Position numbers and translations under genes: made by a program
From: Sinonovacula constricta
Taxonomy: Eukaryota > Mollusca > Bivalvia > Cardiida > Solecurtidae
Assembly (NCBI GenBank): GCA_007844125.1
Contig: CM017573.1
Location: 2,642,283-2,706,282, forward strand
Reading direction: 5' to 3'
Length of the DNA stretch: 64,000 nucleotides
Part shown: positions 48,756 to 60,553 of the stretch, in pieces
Position numbering within the stretch: the first letter of the stretch is position 1
Layout: each line of letters starts with the position of its first letter
The notes under the pieces: model-generated
Database searches by the model: none
The model's input: the letters and a program-made list of their open reading frames with translations, nothing else
What the model was told of the DNA's origin: nothing

Positions 48756-49926
48756 AGATGCTTTTTAGCTGACCTGAACTTATGCTCAAGGTGATCTGTT
48801 GTGATCACCCATCATCATGTGTCTGTCAAAATTTTCAAACGACACCTCTTCTGAACCCACTGAGCCAAATTCTGACAAACTTTCTAAGAAGCTTAAGCAA
48901 GCAGGGGGAGCATAAAGTTGTTCAAATTTTTTTGATGCATTAAAAAAACATGGCCACCAGGGCCATGGGCATTGAGGCTATATAGAAAAACTTGTCAGAA
49001 ACTGCAAGAGCTGGAGCCTTGATATTTAGTTTACTTCTAGTTTTCAACAAAACCTGGTGGACCGTGGCCCGAGTCCACCAAAATCTCTGCCAGTTCAGTA
49101 AATTTTACAAGTTAAATGGACTTACTGTCCACCAGAATTTTCAGCCACATTTTTCAAAATTCTGAATTATTATGAAAACATAAATAATTAACTAAACCAA
49201 ACAATGCTTTACAGCCACTTACTGAACCCATCCACTTGTAACATCTCCGCTAGCTTTCCAACCTTTTACTGAGATTGCCGATATGTTCAGATGTCAAAGC
49301 TGGCATCGCTTTATACATAACAGAATTAAAAGCATGTAGGTAAAACTAGTTCATTTTCAAAATGCAAAAATCATGCAGGTCCAGTACAATTTGGTCCAGA
49401 CCAGTAGATATTGCTAGCTTGGTGGACCGAAGGTCTGGTGTTTGTTGATTACTTTTGTGAAGACTGTACATGTGCTTTGGGTCACCCTGTATCAAGTTTG
49501 TTTAAAGAATTTTGAGCTGTCAAAAAAACATTGACGCTAGGGGCATAGCTATTCTCCATATATGATCATATTGGAAAACTTAGAAAATTGTCTTGTCAGA
49601 AACTACAACAGCTACAGCCTTGATATTTTGTATACATGTTTCTTGGGTAGTCCTATATCAAAATTGTTGAAAACATTTTGATCTGTCAAATAACATGGCC
49701 ACCAAGGGTGTAGCCATTTGCCCTAAATGGCTGTATAGGAAAACTTTAGAAATCTTTTTGTCAGAAACCACAAGAGCTAAAACTTTGTTATTTGGTTTAT
49801 GTATTCATTTTGTGGCCATGTATTCAGATTGTATAAAGAAATTTGATCTGTCAAATAGCATAGCCACAAGGGCTAAATGTCTACGGCAGTCAAGTGAGCA
49901 ATATGGGGCTATCATGGCCCTCTTGT
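48756..49926 (+). mobile_element. HINE-type element with a different core, copy 4, with a nested insertion
   Basis: The 5' end (tgctttttagctgacctgaa) matches copy 1 and the 3' end (caagtgagca, a degenerate hairpin ggggctatcatggccct, cttgt then T) matches all copies. The core is instead a repeat of about 165 bp with gtcagaaac..caagagct (48989, 49595, 49760). About 400 bp of foreign sequence rich in ggtggacc/ggtccac motifs (about 49045-49445) interrupts the core. Confidence 0.65.
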
Positions 49927-51059
49927 TTTTATTGGTACACATATAGCACAACCTATACGCAACTTCATGGTTTGAGACACTCCCCTGCTTATCCCAGCTG
50001 TGCCATATACTGTTAAAAACAATCTACATTTATTAAAAGGTATGTTTTTAATTACCATGCAAATAGTGTTGTTTGTTTTTAACTAAAGATTATGAAATGC
50101 TACAATAATTTTTACTGATTTAAAATGTATAGAACACATGGTTAGACCATGGCATGTGTTTGTAATTATGTTGTAGGTACAAGCAGCTGCAGGCAGCTCT
50201 ATATACACCTGTATTTGTAACTGTCTATTATTTGTTTCAGGTGCAATCACTACTGTACTACCAGTGTCAGTGTCCCATATACCAGGAGCGCAGAATTACA
50301 ATTACATACCGTATTGTTCCCCAATAGTGTGTGTACTTTATCCAGGATATATTTAACTAGTGTGTCCCTGTGTATGGAAATATAATAGTCTCTGGAATAT
50401 ACAACTCTAAATACCTCTGCATGGTAAGTGGTTTTCATTACTTGGACATATTTAGAATATTTGAAATAAGTCCTGCTGATATTTAATTCTTAAGTTGAGA
50501 TATAAAGCATAAATTGTCCCTTTCAAGGATATTTAGTGTAGATCCAGGTGAGCCTACATTTGCTGGCAAGTTACATCCTGTGTCCCCCTATATTTAGTTT
50601 AAAAATTAAGCATGAAGTATAATTACAAGATTAAATGGACCTGTAACATCTGTAGCAGGATTGGTAGGGCTATGTTATTGAAGCTGGCTTGATTTTTCTT
50701 GTGTAAAGTTTGGAACTTTTTAAGGAATTTTCCACTTACAAGTGGTGTACAAGAAGTTTGTTATCAATCAAGGACAGTAGGCAGAATTCAAACACAAATA
50801 TCAAGGACATGTTGCATAGAATTAAATGAAAACAGTGTATTGTGTATTGTTTGGATTAGGATCCACACAGTAAGTTGTGTTAGTAAATTCTTTTATAGGG
50901 AATAGTGTTCAACCAATGTGTCATGAATGGTTTGTGTATGAATGATCCACATGTGTACCAGGGCATTGAACTGTTCTATTCATGTAGCTAAGACAATAGA
51001 GGCACCTGTGGCTGAGCAAGTAGTTTCATTTTTGTGTGTGTGTATTAGTCAAAGTGACA
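49927..51059. other. Gene-free stretch
   Basis: It contains half of a foldback repeat (agtgtagatccaggtgagcc, about 50532). A possible acceptor at 50238 opens no convincing exon. Confidence 0.4.
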
Positions 51060-51222
51060 CAATTATTGTTAACAGAGCATCAGCTTCAGGTACGGAAGGC
51101 CAGGGGTTCGATCTCAGTTTAAAGCATACCATTTGTTATATATAGTAGTGGTATAGCTCCCCTGCTCATGCCCAAGCAAAATTAAGGGAAGTTTCACAGA
51201 TGATAAACCCAATAAATAAACA
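51060..51222 (+). mobile_element. Third SINE-like repeat, internally deleted copy
   Basis: The head has gttaacagagcatcagcttc and B box ggggttcgatctc; the end gatgataaacccaataaat matches 53822-54120. Confidence 0.6.
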
Positions 51223-51477
51223 ATTGTGATCATTTTGGGGACATGCAGTTATTTTTTATGGAGAAAAATCCCCAGAAACTAGCAGTCTTGGTAGAACAAC
51301 TGGCTCAAGGCAGGTGAGCTATGAGTCTTCCCATCATAAAAGTTCTTGCTATTCAACTGTTGGATTGGTTTGGGGTTCAACCTACAATATTTACCCTTAT
51401 AGGCAGTCAGCAGTTCTAGTCTCAAGCAATAATGCTTTTGACCCTATCTGGAAGATTTTAGCCAAAAATTGAGTCTG

Positions 51478-51715
51478 GGTTAAAGATGTTATTCAACAGT
51501 TTGGACCAAACATTTTTTCCTTAAACAACCAAATAAATTACTGCTACCTGAACAGATCCTGCCAAATGCTGTTATTTATTGCCCTACACCCAGGGGAGAA
51601 AAGAAGCATAGCGTCACAATCTTTATTACAAAAGTCTATTTTTTATCTGAGCCACGCTGCACATGTATCTATTTTTAAACTAACAAAACTTAGTTACTGG
51701 TAACTTTTTACATGG
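51478..51715. repeat. Dispersed repeat, first of a pair
   Basis: It shares an ordered series of short blocks with 58789-59033: ttcaacagttt, tgctacctga, aatgctgtttattg-type, ttattacaaaa.tctat, ctgagccac.ct, ctatttttaaact, aaaactt.gttactggtaact. The element type is unknown. Confidence 0.55.
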
Positions 51716-52620
51716 CTGTAGGTTACCAATAAACAGCAGTTCACAGGATCTTTTCAGTAAACAATACCTTATTTCGTTCCATGAGACAAAACAAAAAAAA
51801 GGTTGTAACATCAAGTAACACAACTATGAATAAGTCTTAGTTATGTTAGTACGCTTCATTTTGGTCTTTAGAAGAATGAGTATCATTTTTTTGTTTTGTT
51901 TATTGTTTTTTTCTTCAGCTATAAAACATCATTGTCCTGTGTTGTTGGTTTCTCTTTCAGTACTTGTGACTACTGCCTTGCATATAAGATAATAGTAAAA
52001 GCGAGAGCAATGACTTGGGATTCACAGTTGGTTAAATGTTGCATAATTCAGAATCAATCTGTCTGCATGTTTTCAACACCAAAACAGGATATCATTGCGT
52101 GAAAGTTGTTCTAGAAATTGAACATCCGTAAACTGATATAGATGATCTTATTCTTTGTGATCATTAACAAGTCATTAACACTTACTACTGAAACTTGACT
52201 CACAAATGGGAGAAAAAAATAGTCAGCTTAATCTGTTTTATTTTTTCTTCAACCAGTATACTCTGGCTACCCTTCTGACTCAAGACACTTTGATTGAGTA
52301 CCCACAATTAAGGATATAGCAGAGAATAATGGGATATATGTATATACAAAATCAGATTAACTGTTCTGGAGCTTAGCGAACTTGAATGAAGCAAAAACGT
52401 GATTTCCTCTCCAGTGAACATGGCCTATACCTGGCCTTGACAGTTACACTGCTTGTTGGAATAAAGTAGACCGACTCTGTTCAATATTGTCACGTTTGAC
52501 TGTGACATTGCATTATTATCCCTTTTTTATGGTGTGCGTGGTTAGTGACCAATACATATTCATAGTCCTCATCTACATATGCATACAAACAGACATATTG
52601 CTACAGACTTACAAGCAAAT
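51716..52620. other. Gene-free stretch
   Basis: Nothing recognised. Confidence 0.4.
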
Positions 52621-52722
52621 AGTGTAGAAAGTTTAGTTTTAGATCAGGCTGCAGAAGCTGGCTCATCTGGATCTACACTATTTGCCATAGTTTGATTGAT
52701 TCACACTTAGAAGGTTAGGATA
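52621..52722. repeat. Short foldback repeat, copy e
   Basis: agtgtaga..tttagatcaggctg faces ggctcatctggatctacact; then atttgccatagtttgattga and an aaggtta remnant. Confidence 0.65.
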
Positions 52723-52723
52723 A

Positions 52724-52960
52724 GGGGGCACCCATGGCGAAGTTGTAGAGTCGCCAATTTGTAACTCCTCTGACTGATTAGCTTCCCACCACATGGGTTT
52801 GAGTCCCATTTGGGGCTAGGGATTTAATGTTGGAAGGTCTGACTAGCGGTGTGCGGTTGGTTGTACTCAGACATTTGTCTGGTATCTTCCTCCACCAAAA
52901 CAGCTGGACGTCGCTATAATGACCATAATTGGTCGCTGTGATATAAAAAAAGAAGAAGAA
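52724..52960 (+). mobile_element. tRNA-derived SINE, copy
   Basis: It has gggggcacccatggcgaagt, B box gggtttgagtccc, actcagacatttgtctggta, cttcctccaccaaaacagct and ggacgtcgctataatgacca, with an A-rich tail. Confidence 0.85.
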
Positions 52961-53727
52961 TGGTTAGGATTAACTGAGAGCCCCTCAATCATGACATATC
53001 AGCCAGTATTGGCAAGATTTCAATACAAAAACCTGTACACTTGTCAATTAGACAATTAAATAATGTTCTTGTCAAATTAGGGCATCAGATAAATCAATAA
53101 AAAAATTGCACATTTATAGATAGATATCAGTTTATAGATCAATCAAGATCTACACAATTTATGTCTAGATATTAATTCAGATACTGTATACTGATAACAA
53201 TATCTTTAAACTGTATGTCATACAAGTTTGGCTCCAATTACCCAGTTGTCTGATCCCATGAAGGTATTGACTAAATTATATGTGTGCTACTTTTTTCGCC
53301 AGTTTCTTAAAGCCATTGAACAATTAACATACAAATTAGCCCAGATCAGAGTGCTTATTCTGTCATAGTGAGGAAACCATGACCATATAAAACTTTAATA
53401 ATGTTTGTTGATGCATTTTTTTTCTTGATTTTTAGCAAACATTTTGTCGAAAAGTATCATACATTTTCTGCACCAGATTTTATGTTGCATCTTTGCATCC
53501 TGAACTTTGCATGACTGTATAACTTGTTGGCATGCCAAAAAGTTGTCAGCCAGAGAGTGTGAGAGACAAAAAGTCTACAAGAATCCAGTGTTTCTATAAC
53601 TGATCTGCCTACAGTTTCCCCACATGTCAGATCTGCTGTAGTACTTGTCCCTTATTATACTGCATATCTTATAGAAGTACTAAACTCTTTGTGTAAATGA
53701 ATACAACTGTATGTATAGATAAATCAA
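52961..53727. other. Gene-free stretch
   Basis: Nothing recognised. Confidence 0.4.
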
Positions 53728-53821
53728 GGTGTAGGTCCTGATCTCACAGCCCCCAGCAGGTGCTAGCTTATCTGGATCTTCACTTTTTACCTAAGCCTAA
53801 CCTGTTTGTATTTAGCAAGTT
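53728..53821. repeat. Short foldback repeat, copy f
   Basis: gtgtaggtcctgatctcaca faces gcttatctggatcttcact; then ttttacctaagcctaacctg. Confidence 0.6.
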
Positions 53822-54120
53822 TAAAGATACAACTCAGCTGGTAAAGCGTCAGCACCAGGTATGGGACGTCCTGTGTTCGATCCCAGGCCTCAACATACCA
53901 AAGTCATTAAAAATGGTAGTGGTATAATGCTCAAGGAAATATTAGGGTAGTTCCACGACTGCTTGGCCCAGTGTCAGGATAATGTAACTGTGTGTGGTAT
54001 CATGCCAAGTGTTCACGGCATGCTATACACAGTGAAGGCAGCACTATATCTGCTTCAAGGGAACACCGTCTCCAGATAACTGAAATACTGTTGTTGGGAT
54101 GATAAACCCAATAAATATCA
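53822..54120 (+). mobile_element. Third SINE-like repeat, longest copy
   Basis: The tRNA-like head has an A-box-like caactcagctggtaaagc and B box gtgttcgatccca. The body has aatggtagtggtataatgct and acacagtgaaggcagcacta. The tail gatgataaacccaataaat is shared with the copies at 39.4 and 51.1 kb. Confidence 0.75.
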
Positions 54121-54951
54121 GCTGGTAGATTGTTTATGTAAGCTTTTAACAAATTGGTTTACTGTTTTAGTATCTGGATCTACACTATTTTTTGCATTCT
54201 ATGAATATGTCTTGTTACTTATGTATGAAAGTCCTAGAAAATGACTAAATATTTAGTATTTGGACCGCTTCTGGAGCTGTGCCACTTATGGTTTATTGAC
54301 TCTGTAGATGAGGACAGTTAACGCAGCAATAATTTACAATGGTTTGGCAAGATCCACATGTTTCCAAGAAAAAAAACTTGAGTGTGCTGAGGGTAACACA
54401 GCAGCTTGCAATAACAATAAAGATGTAGCAGACAACAAGGGAGAAAGCAATGTAGCAGATAGTATTGTTCCCAGCATATTCATCTATTTGCTTTAAGAAC
54501 TTGCTCTATGAGATGCCTTGGTTGTTGCACATCCGTGATCTTGAAAACAAATGTAGCTAACTTAGTGATGCAGGAGGAGTGATATAGTCATGATGACATT
54601 ATGGATAGTCTGGCACTGTCACAAAAGGATAACTTGCTGCTATCGTTGTTACGTTATATGACCACATTACAATAATTGGCAGCAAATAACTTAAAAGTAG
54701 TAACTGCTACTTTTAAATTCAGCCCGTCAAGAATTAGTATTTCTGTGAGTTCATTTATTCTGTGCTGTTCCTGACTATGCATGTTGATGTGACTGTTAGC
54801 TGACGTAATGTTCTGGATTCATCATGCCCCCTCTTGGGTCAAGAATAAGTAGGTAAGGCAGAAGTGAAACATTATCATATACCTGTTTAGCACGAATTGG
54901 TCAGATTTAGGCAAAAAGTGTAGTTCAGATCAGAAAACTTGTATAAGAGAA
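54121..54951. other. Gene-free stretch
   Basis: It starts with half of a foldback repeat (tatctggatctacactattt, about 54171). An open frame at 54308-54496 is not recognised. Confidence 0.4.
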
Positions 54952-55758
54952 GGTGGCATGGTGCAGTTCTTCCTGCTGTAGCAGCGCTGATTCTACCCTG
55001 ACTGTTATTTAGGGTCTTTGTGGCATGGTGCAGTTCTTCCTGCTGTAGCAGCGCTGATTCTACCCTGACTGTTTTTTGGGGTCTTTGTGGCATGGTGCAG
55101 TTCTTCCTGCTGTAGCAGCGCTGATTCTACCCTGACTGTTATTTGGGGTCTTTGTGGCATGGTGCAGTTCTTCCTGCTGTAGCAGCGCTGATTCTACCCT
55201 GACTGTTATTTGGGGTCTTTGTGGCATGGTGCCATTCTTCCTGCTGTAGCAGCACTGATTCTACCCTGACTGTTATTTGGGGTCTTTGTGGCATGGTGCA
55301 GTTCTTCCTGCTGTAGCAGCGTTGATTCTATCCTGACTGTTATTTGGGGTCTTTGTGGCATGGTGCAGTTCTTTCTGCTGTAGCAGCATTGATTCTACCC
55401 TGACTGTTATTTGGGGTCTTTGTGGCATGGTGCAGTTCTTTCTGCTGTAGCAGCATTGATTCTACCCTGACTGTTATTTGGGGTCTTTGTGGCAAGGTGC
55501 AGTTCTTCCTGCTGTAGCAGCGTTGATTCTATCCTGACTGTTATTTGGGGTCTTTGTGGCACGGTGCAGTTCTTCCTGCTGTAGCAGCGTTGATTCTACC
55601 CTGACTGTTATTTGGGGTCTTTGTGGCACGGTGCAGTTCTTCCTGCTGTAGCAGCGTTGATTCTACCCTGACTGTTATTTGGGGTCTTTGTGGCACGGTG
55701 CAGTTCTTCCTGCTGTAGCAGCGTTGATTCTACCCTGACTGTTATTTGGGGTCTTTGT
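54952..55758. repeat. 67-bp minisatellite, 12 units
   Basis: The unit contains ggcatggtgcagttcttcct, gctgtagcagcgctgattct and accctgactgttatttgggg followed by tctttgt. Variants (gcgctg/gcgttg/gcattg, catgg/cacgg) occur in runs: three cacgg units sit together at the right end. Confidence 0.97.
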
Positions 55759-56194
55759 CCATCAATAATAATGAGATGACTTCAATATAAACCAAAATTT
55801 TGCGAACAATACAAACTGATGTATTTTGCAAATAAATATTTTTCAAATGAATAAAGCAAAATATGTCATGTTATCTTTGCATGTATTTAATTGTAAGAAC
55901 AAAACTCAGTATGTTGTAAGAGCAGATATAATGCTATATGGTTAAATGATGAGCTTGTTTTTCACAGAAAATTGCTTCTTATCATCACAGAGCAACCAAT
56001 TTTTATTCTGGACAAAGAATAAACATTATCTGATGTAAAACAATGACATATAACTGTAAATCGTAGGATGAGTATTTTGACTTTAAAGTAATCTGAAAAG
56101 TCTTAAAATTCTTGTACGTTACTGCTTATATGTGAGTTCTCGATAAAACCTGTCTTACCCACATTGATTGAAGTTGTCTTAATAAGTGCCAGTC
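55759..56194. other. Gene-free stretch
   Basis: Nothing recognised. Confidence 0.4.
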
Positions 56195-57555
56195 AGTTAT
56201 GTCCTGTAAAGTTGTGATAGTACAATGTCTGTTACATATGTCCTGTAAAGTTTGTGATGGTACAATGTCTGTTACATATGTCCTGTAAAGTTTGTGATGG
56301 TACAATGTCTGTTACATATGTCCTGTAAAGTTTGTGATGGTACAATGTCTGTTACATATGTCCTGTAAAGTTTGTCATGGTACAATGTCTGTTACATATG
56401 TCCTGTAAAGTTTGTGATGGTATAATGTCTGTTACATATGTCCTGTAAAGTTTGTGATGGTACAATGTCTGTTACATATGTCCTGTAAAGTTTGTGATGG
56501 TACAATGTCTGTTACATATGTCCTGTAAAGTTGTGATGGTACAATGTCTGTTACATATATCCTGTAAAGTTGTGATGGTACAATGTCTGTTACATATGTC
56601 CTGTAAAGTTTGTGATGGTACAATGTCTGTTACATATGTCCTGTAAAGTTTGTGATGGTACAATGTCTGTAACATATGTCCTGTAAAGTTTGTGATGGTA
56701 CAATGTCTGTTACATATGTCCTGTAAAGTTTGTGATGGTACAATGTCTGTTACATATGTCCTGTAAAGTTTGTGATGGTACAATGTCTGTTACATATGTC
56801 CTGTAAAGTTTGTGATGGTACAATGTCTGTTACATATGTCCTGTAAAGTTTGTGATGGTACAATGTCTGTTACATATGTCCTGTAAAGTTTGTGATGGTA
56901 CAATGTCTGTTACATATGTCTAGTAAAGTTTGTGACGGTACAATGTCTGTTACATATATCCTGTAAAGTTTGTCATGGTACAATGTCTGTTACATATGTC
57001 CTGTAAAGTTTGTGATGGTACAATGTCTGTTACATATGTCCAGTAAAGTTTGTCATGGTACAATGTCTGTTACAAATGTCCAGTAAAGTTGTGATGGTAC
57101 AATGTCTGTTACATATATCCTGTAAAGTTTGTCATGGTACAATGTCTGTTACATATGTCCTGTAAAGTTTGTCATGGTACAATGTCTGTTACATATGTCC
57201 TGTAAAGTTTGTCATGGTACAATGTCTGTTACATATGTCCTGTAAAGTTTGTCATGGTACAATGTCTGTTACATATGTCCTGTAAAGTTTGTGATGGTAC
57301 AAGGTCTGTTACATATATCCTGTAAAGTTTGTCATGGTACAATGTCTGTTACATATGTCCTGTAAAGTTTGTGATGGTACAATGTCTGTTACATATATCC
57401 TGTAAAGTTTGTCATGGTACAATGTCTGTTACATATGTCCTGTAAAGTTTGTGATGGTACAATTTCTGTTACATATGTCCTGTAAAGTTTGTGATGGTAC
57501 AATGTCTGTTACATATGTCCAGTAAAGTTGTGATGGTACAATGTCTGTTACACCT
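56195..57555. repeat. 40-bp minisatellite, about 34 units
   Basis: The unit is tcctgtaaagtttgtgatgg plus tacaatgtctgttacatatg. Some units are 39 bp (one t fewer in agtttg). A gtgatgg/gtcatgg variant is rare on the left and frequent between about 56970 and 57420. It generates artefactual minus-strand open frames. Confidence 0.97.
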
Positions 57556-57848
57556 GATAACCTCTCTAAACACTTCAACCATTTCTGCAGACACCAATTA
57601 GTGAGGACATCCTCTTCTGGCAATATAAGGTGTGGAAATTGTCAATAATTGGATAATATAAATTCACATAAAAATCACTTCCAATTAATAATTATCTTAT
57701 GAATGTCAGTACATATAACTAAATTCTGTTTTTATGCACAAAAATGTCAATATGTTTTGTCAAATGAATCGTGTGATTATGTACATTACAGTGTAGTAAC
57801 TGCTTGCTTATCTCGATTGAACAAATAAATGCTTCTCAGATTTAGATG
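57556..57848. other. Gene-free stretch
   Basis: Nothing recognised. Confidence 0.4.
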
Positions 57849-58247
57849 CAGGGCTTTTTTTCACCATTTTGGGAATATAACCCATACCCCTGGAATTGGG
57901 AATTTTCGCGTCGTTTTGCCAGAAATTGGGAATTTTTTACACCTTTGGGAAATAAAAAGCTGTACTGTTATATGTTGTTTTTTATCATGTTTGCCACATA
58001 TATTTAATATTATCAATAAACAACTGATGCCTGATTAGCTATATTTAATATTATCAATAAACAACTGATGCCTGATTAGCTAGCCTAACTAGCAATACAT
58101 TTTATTAAATTACTGCTATAGTACAACCATGTATATTTTTTTTTTTTGATTGGGAATTTTTCTTCTCTGATTGGGAAAAAAGTATATGTTTTGCCATTGG
58201 GAACATGACCGAATAACAGCTATAAAATCGGCCGAAAAAAAGCCTTG
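57849..58247. mobile_element. 399-bp MITE with CAGGGCTTTTTTTC ends
   Basis: The left end cagggctttttttc and the right end gaaaaaaagccttg form a 14-bp terminal inverted repeat with one mismatch. The duplication agatg flanks it (57844-57848 and 58248-58252). The interior repeats attgggaattttt motifs and has a tandem duplication of 41 bp (tatatttaatattatcaata..., about 57997-58080). Confidence 0.85.
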
Positions 58248-58252
58248 AGATG

Positions 58253-58788
58253 TTTTAAGATTAACTGTTATGTCACAGCTTTAGGTGTTAATATTACAAG
58301 ATTTGGTTTCCACCTTCAGAGAGGTCAGTGTACTGTAACAATCAAAGGGTGGTGTGATCCAGTACTTTATCAGTTTACACCTCCAAGCTCTGTTCGTTAC
58401 TATGTAAGCAGCTTCAAGGTAACCTAAGCAATGTGTTTGTGGTTTTAATAAGGTCTTATTAACCACCAATAATTGGTTATCCATAATAATTATAATTGGC
58501 TTCATGTCACTCCCATATCAAAAAACATATTATTCTTATTGGGCTATTATTAATAGCATAACAAATCAGTCTGATTTTTTCCACAATTACCAGCATATTT
58601 ATATTGCACTCAGTTGGATTCATTTATTTTGTTTTGATTGGTGGTTTGTAGCCACAGCATCTGTTGCTTGTAGGTCACAATGACCTTTCAAAGGGAGGTG
58701 ATGTTGGTACTATTCCAGATGATTAAAATGTTCCTACATCTGTAGTGGCATGTGGGCTGTACAGCTGGTGGCCTGGGTTGGATTTGGT
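58253..58788. other. Gene-free stretch with a SINE 3' remnant
   Basis: 58458-58510 (accaccaataattggttatc, ataattataattggcttcat) resembles the SINE 3' end. No gene is seen. Confidence 0.45.
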
Positions 58789-59033
58789 AAAGGTGGTATC
58801 CAACAGTTTCTACCCTGGCATTTTTTTTCTCTGTTGCAACCATATTAATTATTGTTACCTGAAAAAGAAATCCTACAAAATACTGTTTATTGATGCATTC
58901 ATGTGAAAAGTACAACATAAAATCACCATTGTTATTACAAAAATGTATTTCCTGTCTGAACCACTGTCTTAGCCACACTGCAAAGTTAGCTATTTTTCTT
59001 AAACTGAGAAAACTATGTTACCAGTTACTTTTG
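58789..59033. repeat. Dispersed repeat, second of a pair
   Basis: Same block order as 51478-51715, same orientation, with numerous substitutions. Confidence 0.55.
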
Positions 59034-59687
59034 AGATCACGATTATCCAAATAATCCAAGCGCTGACATTTGAATCTACTTTTAGCTGAAATCCCCATCA
59101 TGCTTACTTAGATTTTACTTAGATTTGGAAAGAATGAATATTTTTAAATGGATTTATATCACAATCTTTACTACGGGTATCTAACAGTTGAGTTAGTTTA
59201 ATAAACAACTTTTACTTTAATTAAAGTATGAGTTTATACAGCACTTATACACAAATTCCCCAGAACAGTACATATATTGGAGATATAGGCAAACTGTCTG
59301 AAACCACCTTTAGTAACTGTTAGTATCAGCTTTACAGAGATCCATTAATTAATTAGAAATAAGCACTTTTTATTCGTTATTTAAATTTAACATGATAAGA
59401 GGATTTTACCACACACCTTTATACTACAAAAGGCAGTCATCAATGTGGTATTCAGGCACCTTAGAGTAACAACCACTGATCTGAGTTGGTTAAACTGGAC
59501 AGGTTCATTTCAGTGACATTTAGACACAGGTGGTTACAATGGTTTCTCTTACCCTGCTATGCCTCAATAGATCAAGCACAGGAAGATAGTGTAAATCTAG
59601 ATCAGCCACCAAAAGATGGGAAAACATAAGCTGTTACAAAATATAGCATGATGAGGTGTAAAGGCTTTTCTGCAGATTCTTGCTCAC
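59034..59687. other. Gene-free stretch
   Basis: Nothing recognised apart from a partial foldback arm (gtgtaaatctagatcagcc, about 59590). Confidence 0.4.
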
Positions 59688-59945
59688 CCATAGACTTGTT
59701 TTGACTGATTTTTAACCCATAGACTGGTTTTGACTCATTTTTAACCCATAGACTTGTTTTGACTGATATTTAACCCATAGACTTGTTTTGACTCATTTTT
59801 AACCCATAGACTGGTTTTGACTGATTTTTAACCCATAGACTTGTTTTGACTGATATTTAACCCATAGACTTGTTTTGACTGATATTTAACCCAGAGACTT
59901 GTTTTGACTGATTTTAACCGAGAGACTGGTTTTGACTGGTTTTAA
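59688..59945. repeat. 29-bp minisatellite, about 9 units
   Basis: The unit is cccatagacttgttttgact followed by gatttttaa. Alternating variants: cttg/ctgg, gatt/catt, tttt/tatt. Confidence 0.95.
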
Positions 59946-60345
59946 TATTTGTAGGCTTATCTTTTTTATTTCCTGGTTAGAATTTTCCTTTTCCTTTAAA
60001 TACAGATAGTAGCAATGTAAATTAAGTTTAAATATTCATTAGGGAAATAAATTTTCTTGACTGCACAAAGTAAGATAAAGGGATAGGGAACTTATGGTGA
60101 TATCTTTGATGCGGTATTAGTGTCATTGATGTATGAAACATTTGATCATTTAAAAACTACCAGCCAACCTACATTAAACATTCCATTTATTAACAAAAAT
60201 ACCCATCTGTTTATAATGTTTGTTGTTTGTTGACAATGTTACAGATATAATTAAAGTTTAGTCCCCACTTGGGAGTGTTCATAGCCATGCACCCCTTTTG
60301 ATATCTCCTTAGTCATACACTACATGGATTTGTGTACTATTTATG
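59946..60345. other. Gene-free stretch
   Basis: Nothing recognised. Confidence 0.4.
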
Positions 60346-60553
60346 AATGTGGCAGAGTAGTTAGAGTCACCGATTTGTAACTCTTCAGTCCATTTCCATG
60401 TGGGTTCGAGTCTCAGTTTGGGAGTATTTCCAGCTAACCTGCAGTGCGCCGCTGGTTCTACGCATACATTAGTCTTGGGTCTTCCATCACCAATTTTTAG
60501 TTGGACATCACCAGTACGGCCATAGTAGTGTCCATGTGATATAACAAACAAAA
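60346..60553 (+). mobile_element. tRNA-derived SINE, copy
   Basis: It has gtggcagagtagttagagtc, B box gggttcgagtctc, tttccagctaacctgcagtg and cttccatcaccaatttttag, ending in a caaaaa tail. Confidence 0.8.

Noticed and set aside
50238..50400. Possible exon after an acceptor-like tttgtttcag
   Set aside because: The following frame gives no recognisable protein and no strong donor was found.
56195..57555. CRISPR-like look of a 40-bp repeated array
   Set aside because: There are no unique spacers: the repeats are contiguous and the setting is eukaryotic. The same applies to the 41-bp array at the left edge.
56432..57623. Repetitive minus-strand open frames
   Set aside because: They follow from the 40-bp array; the period of 40 cycles through all frames without stops.
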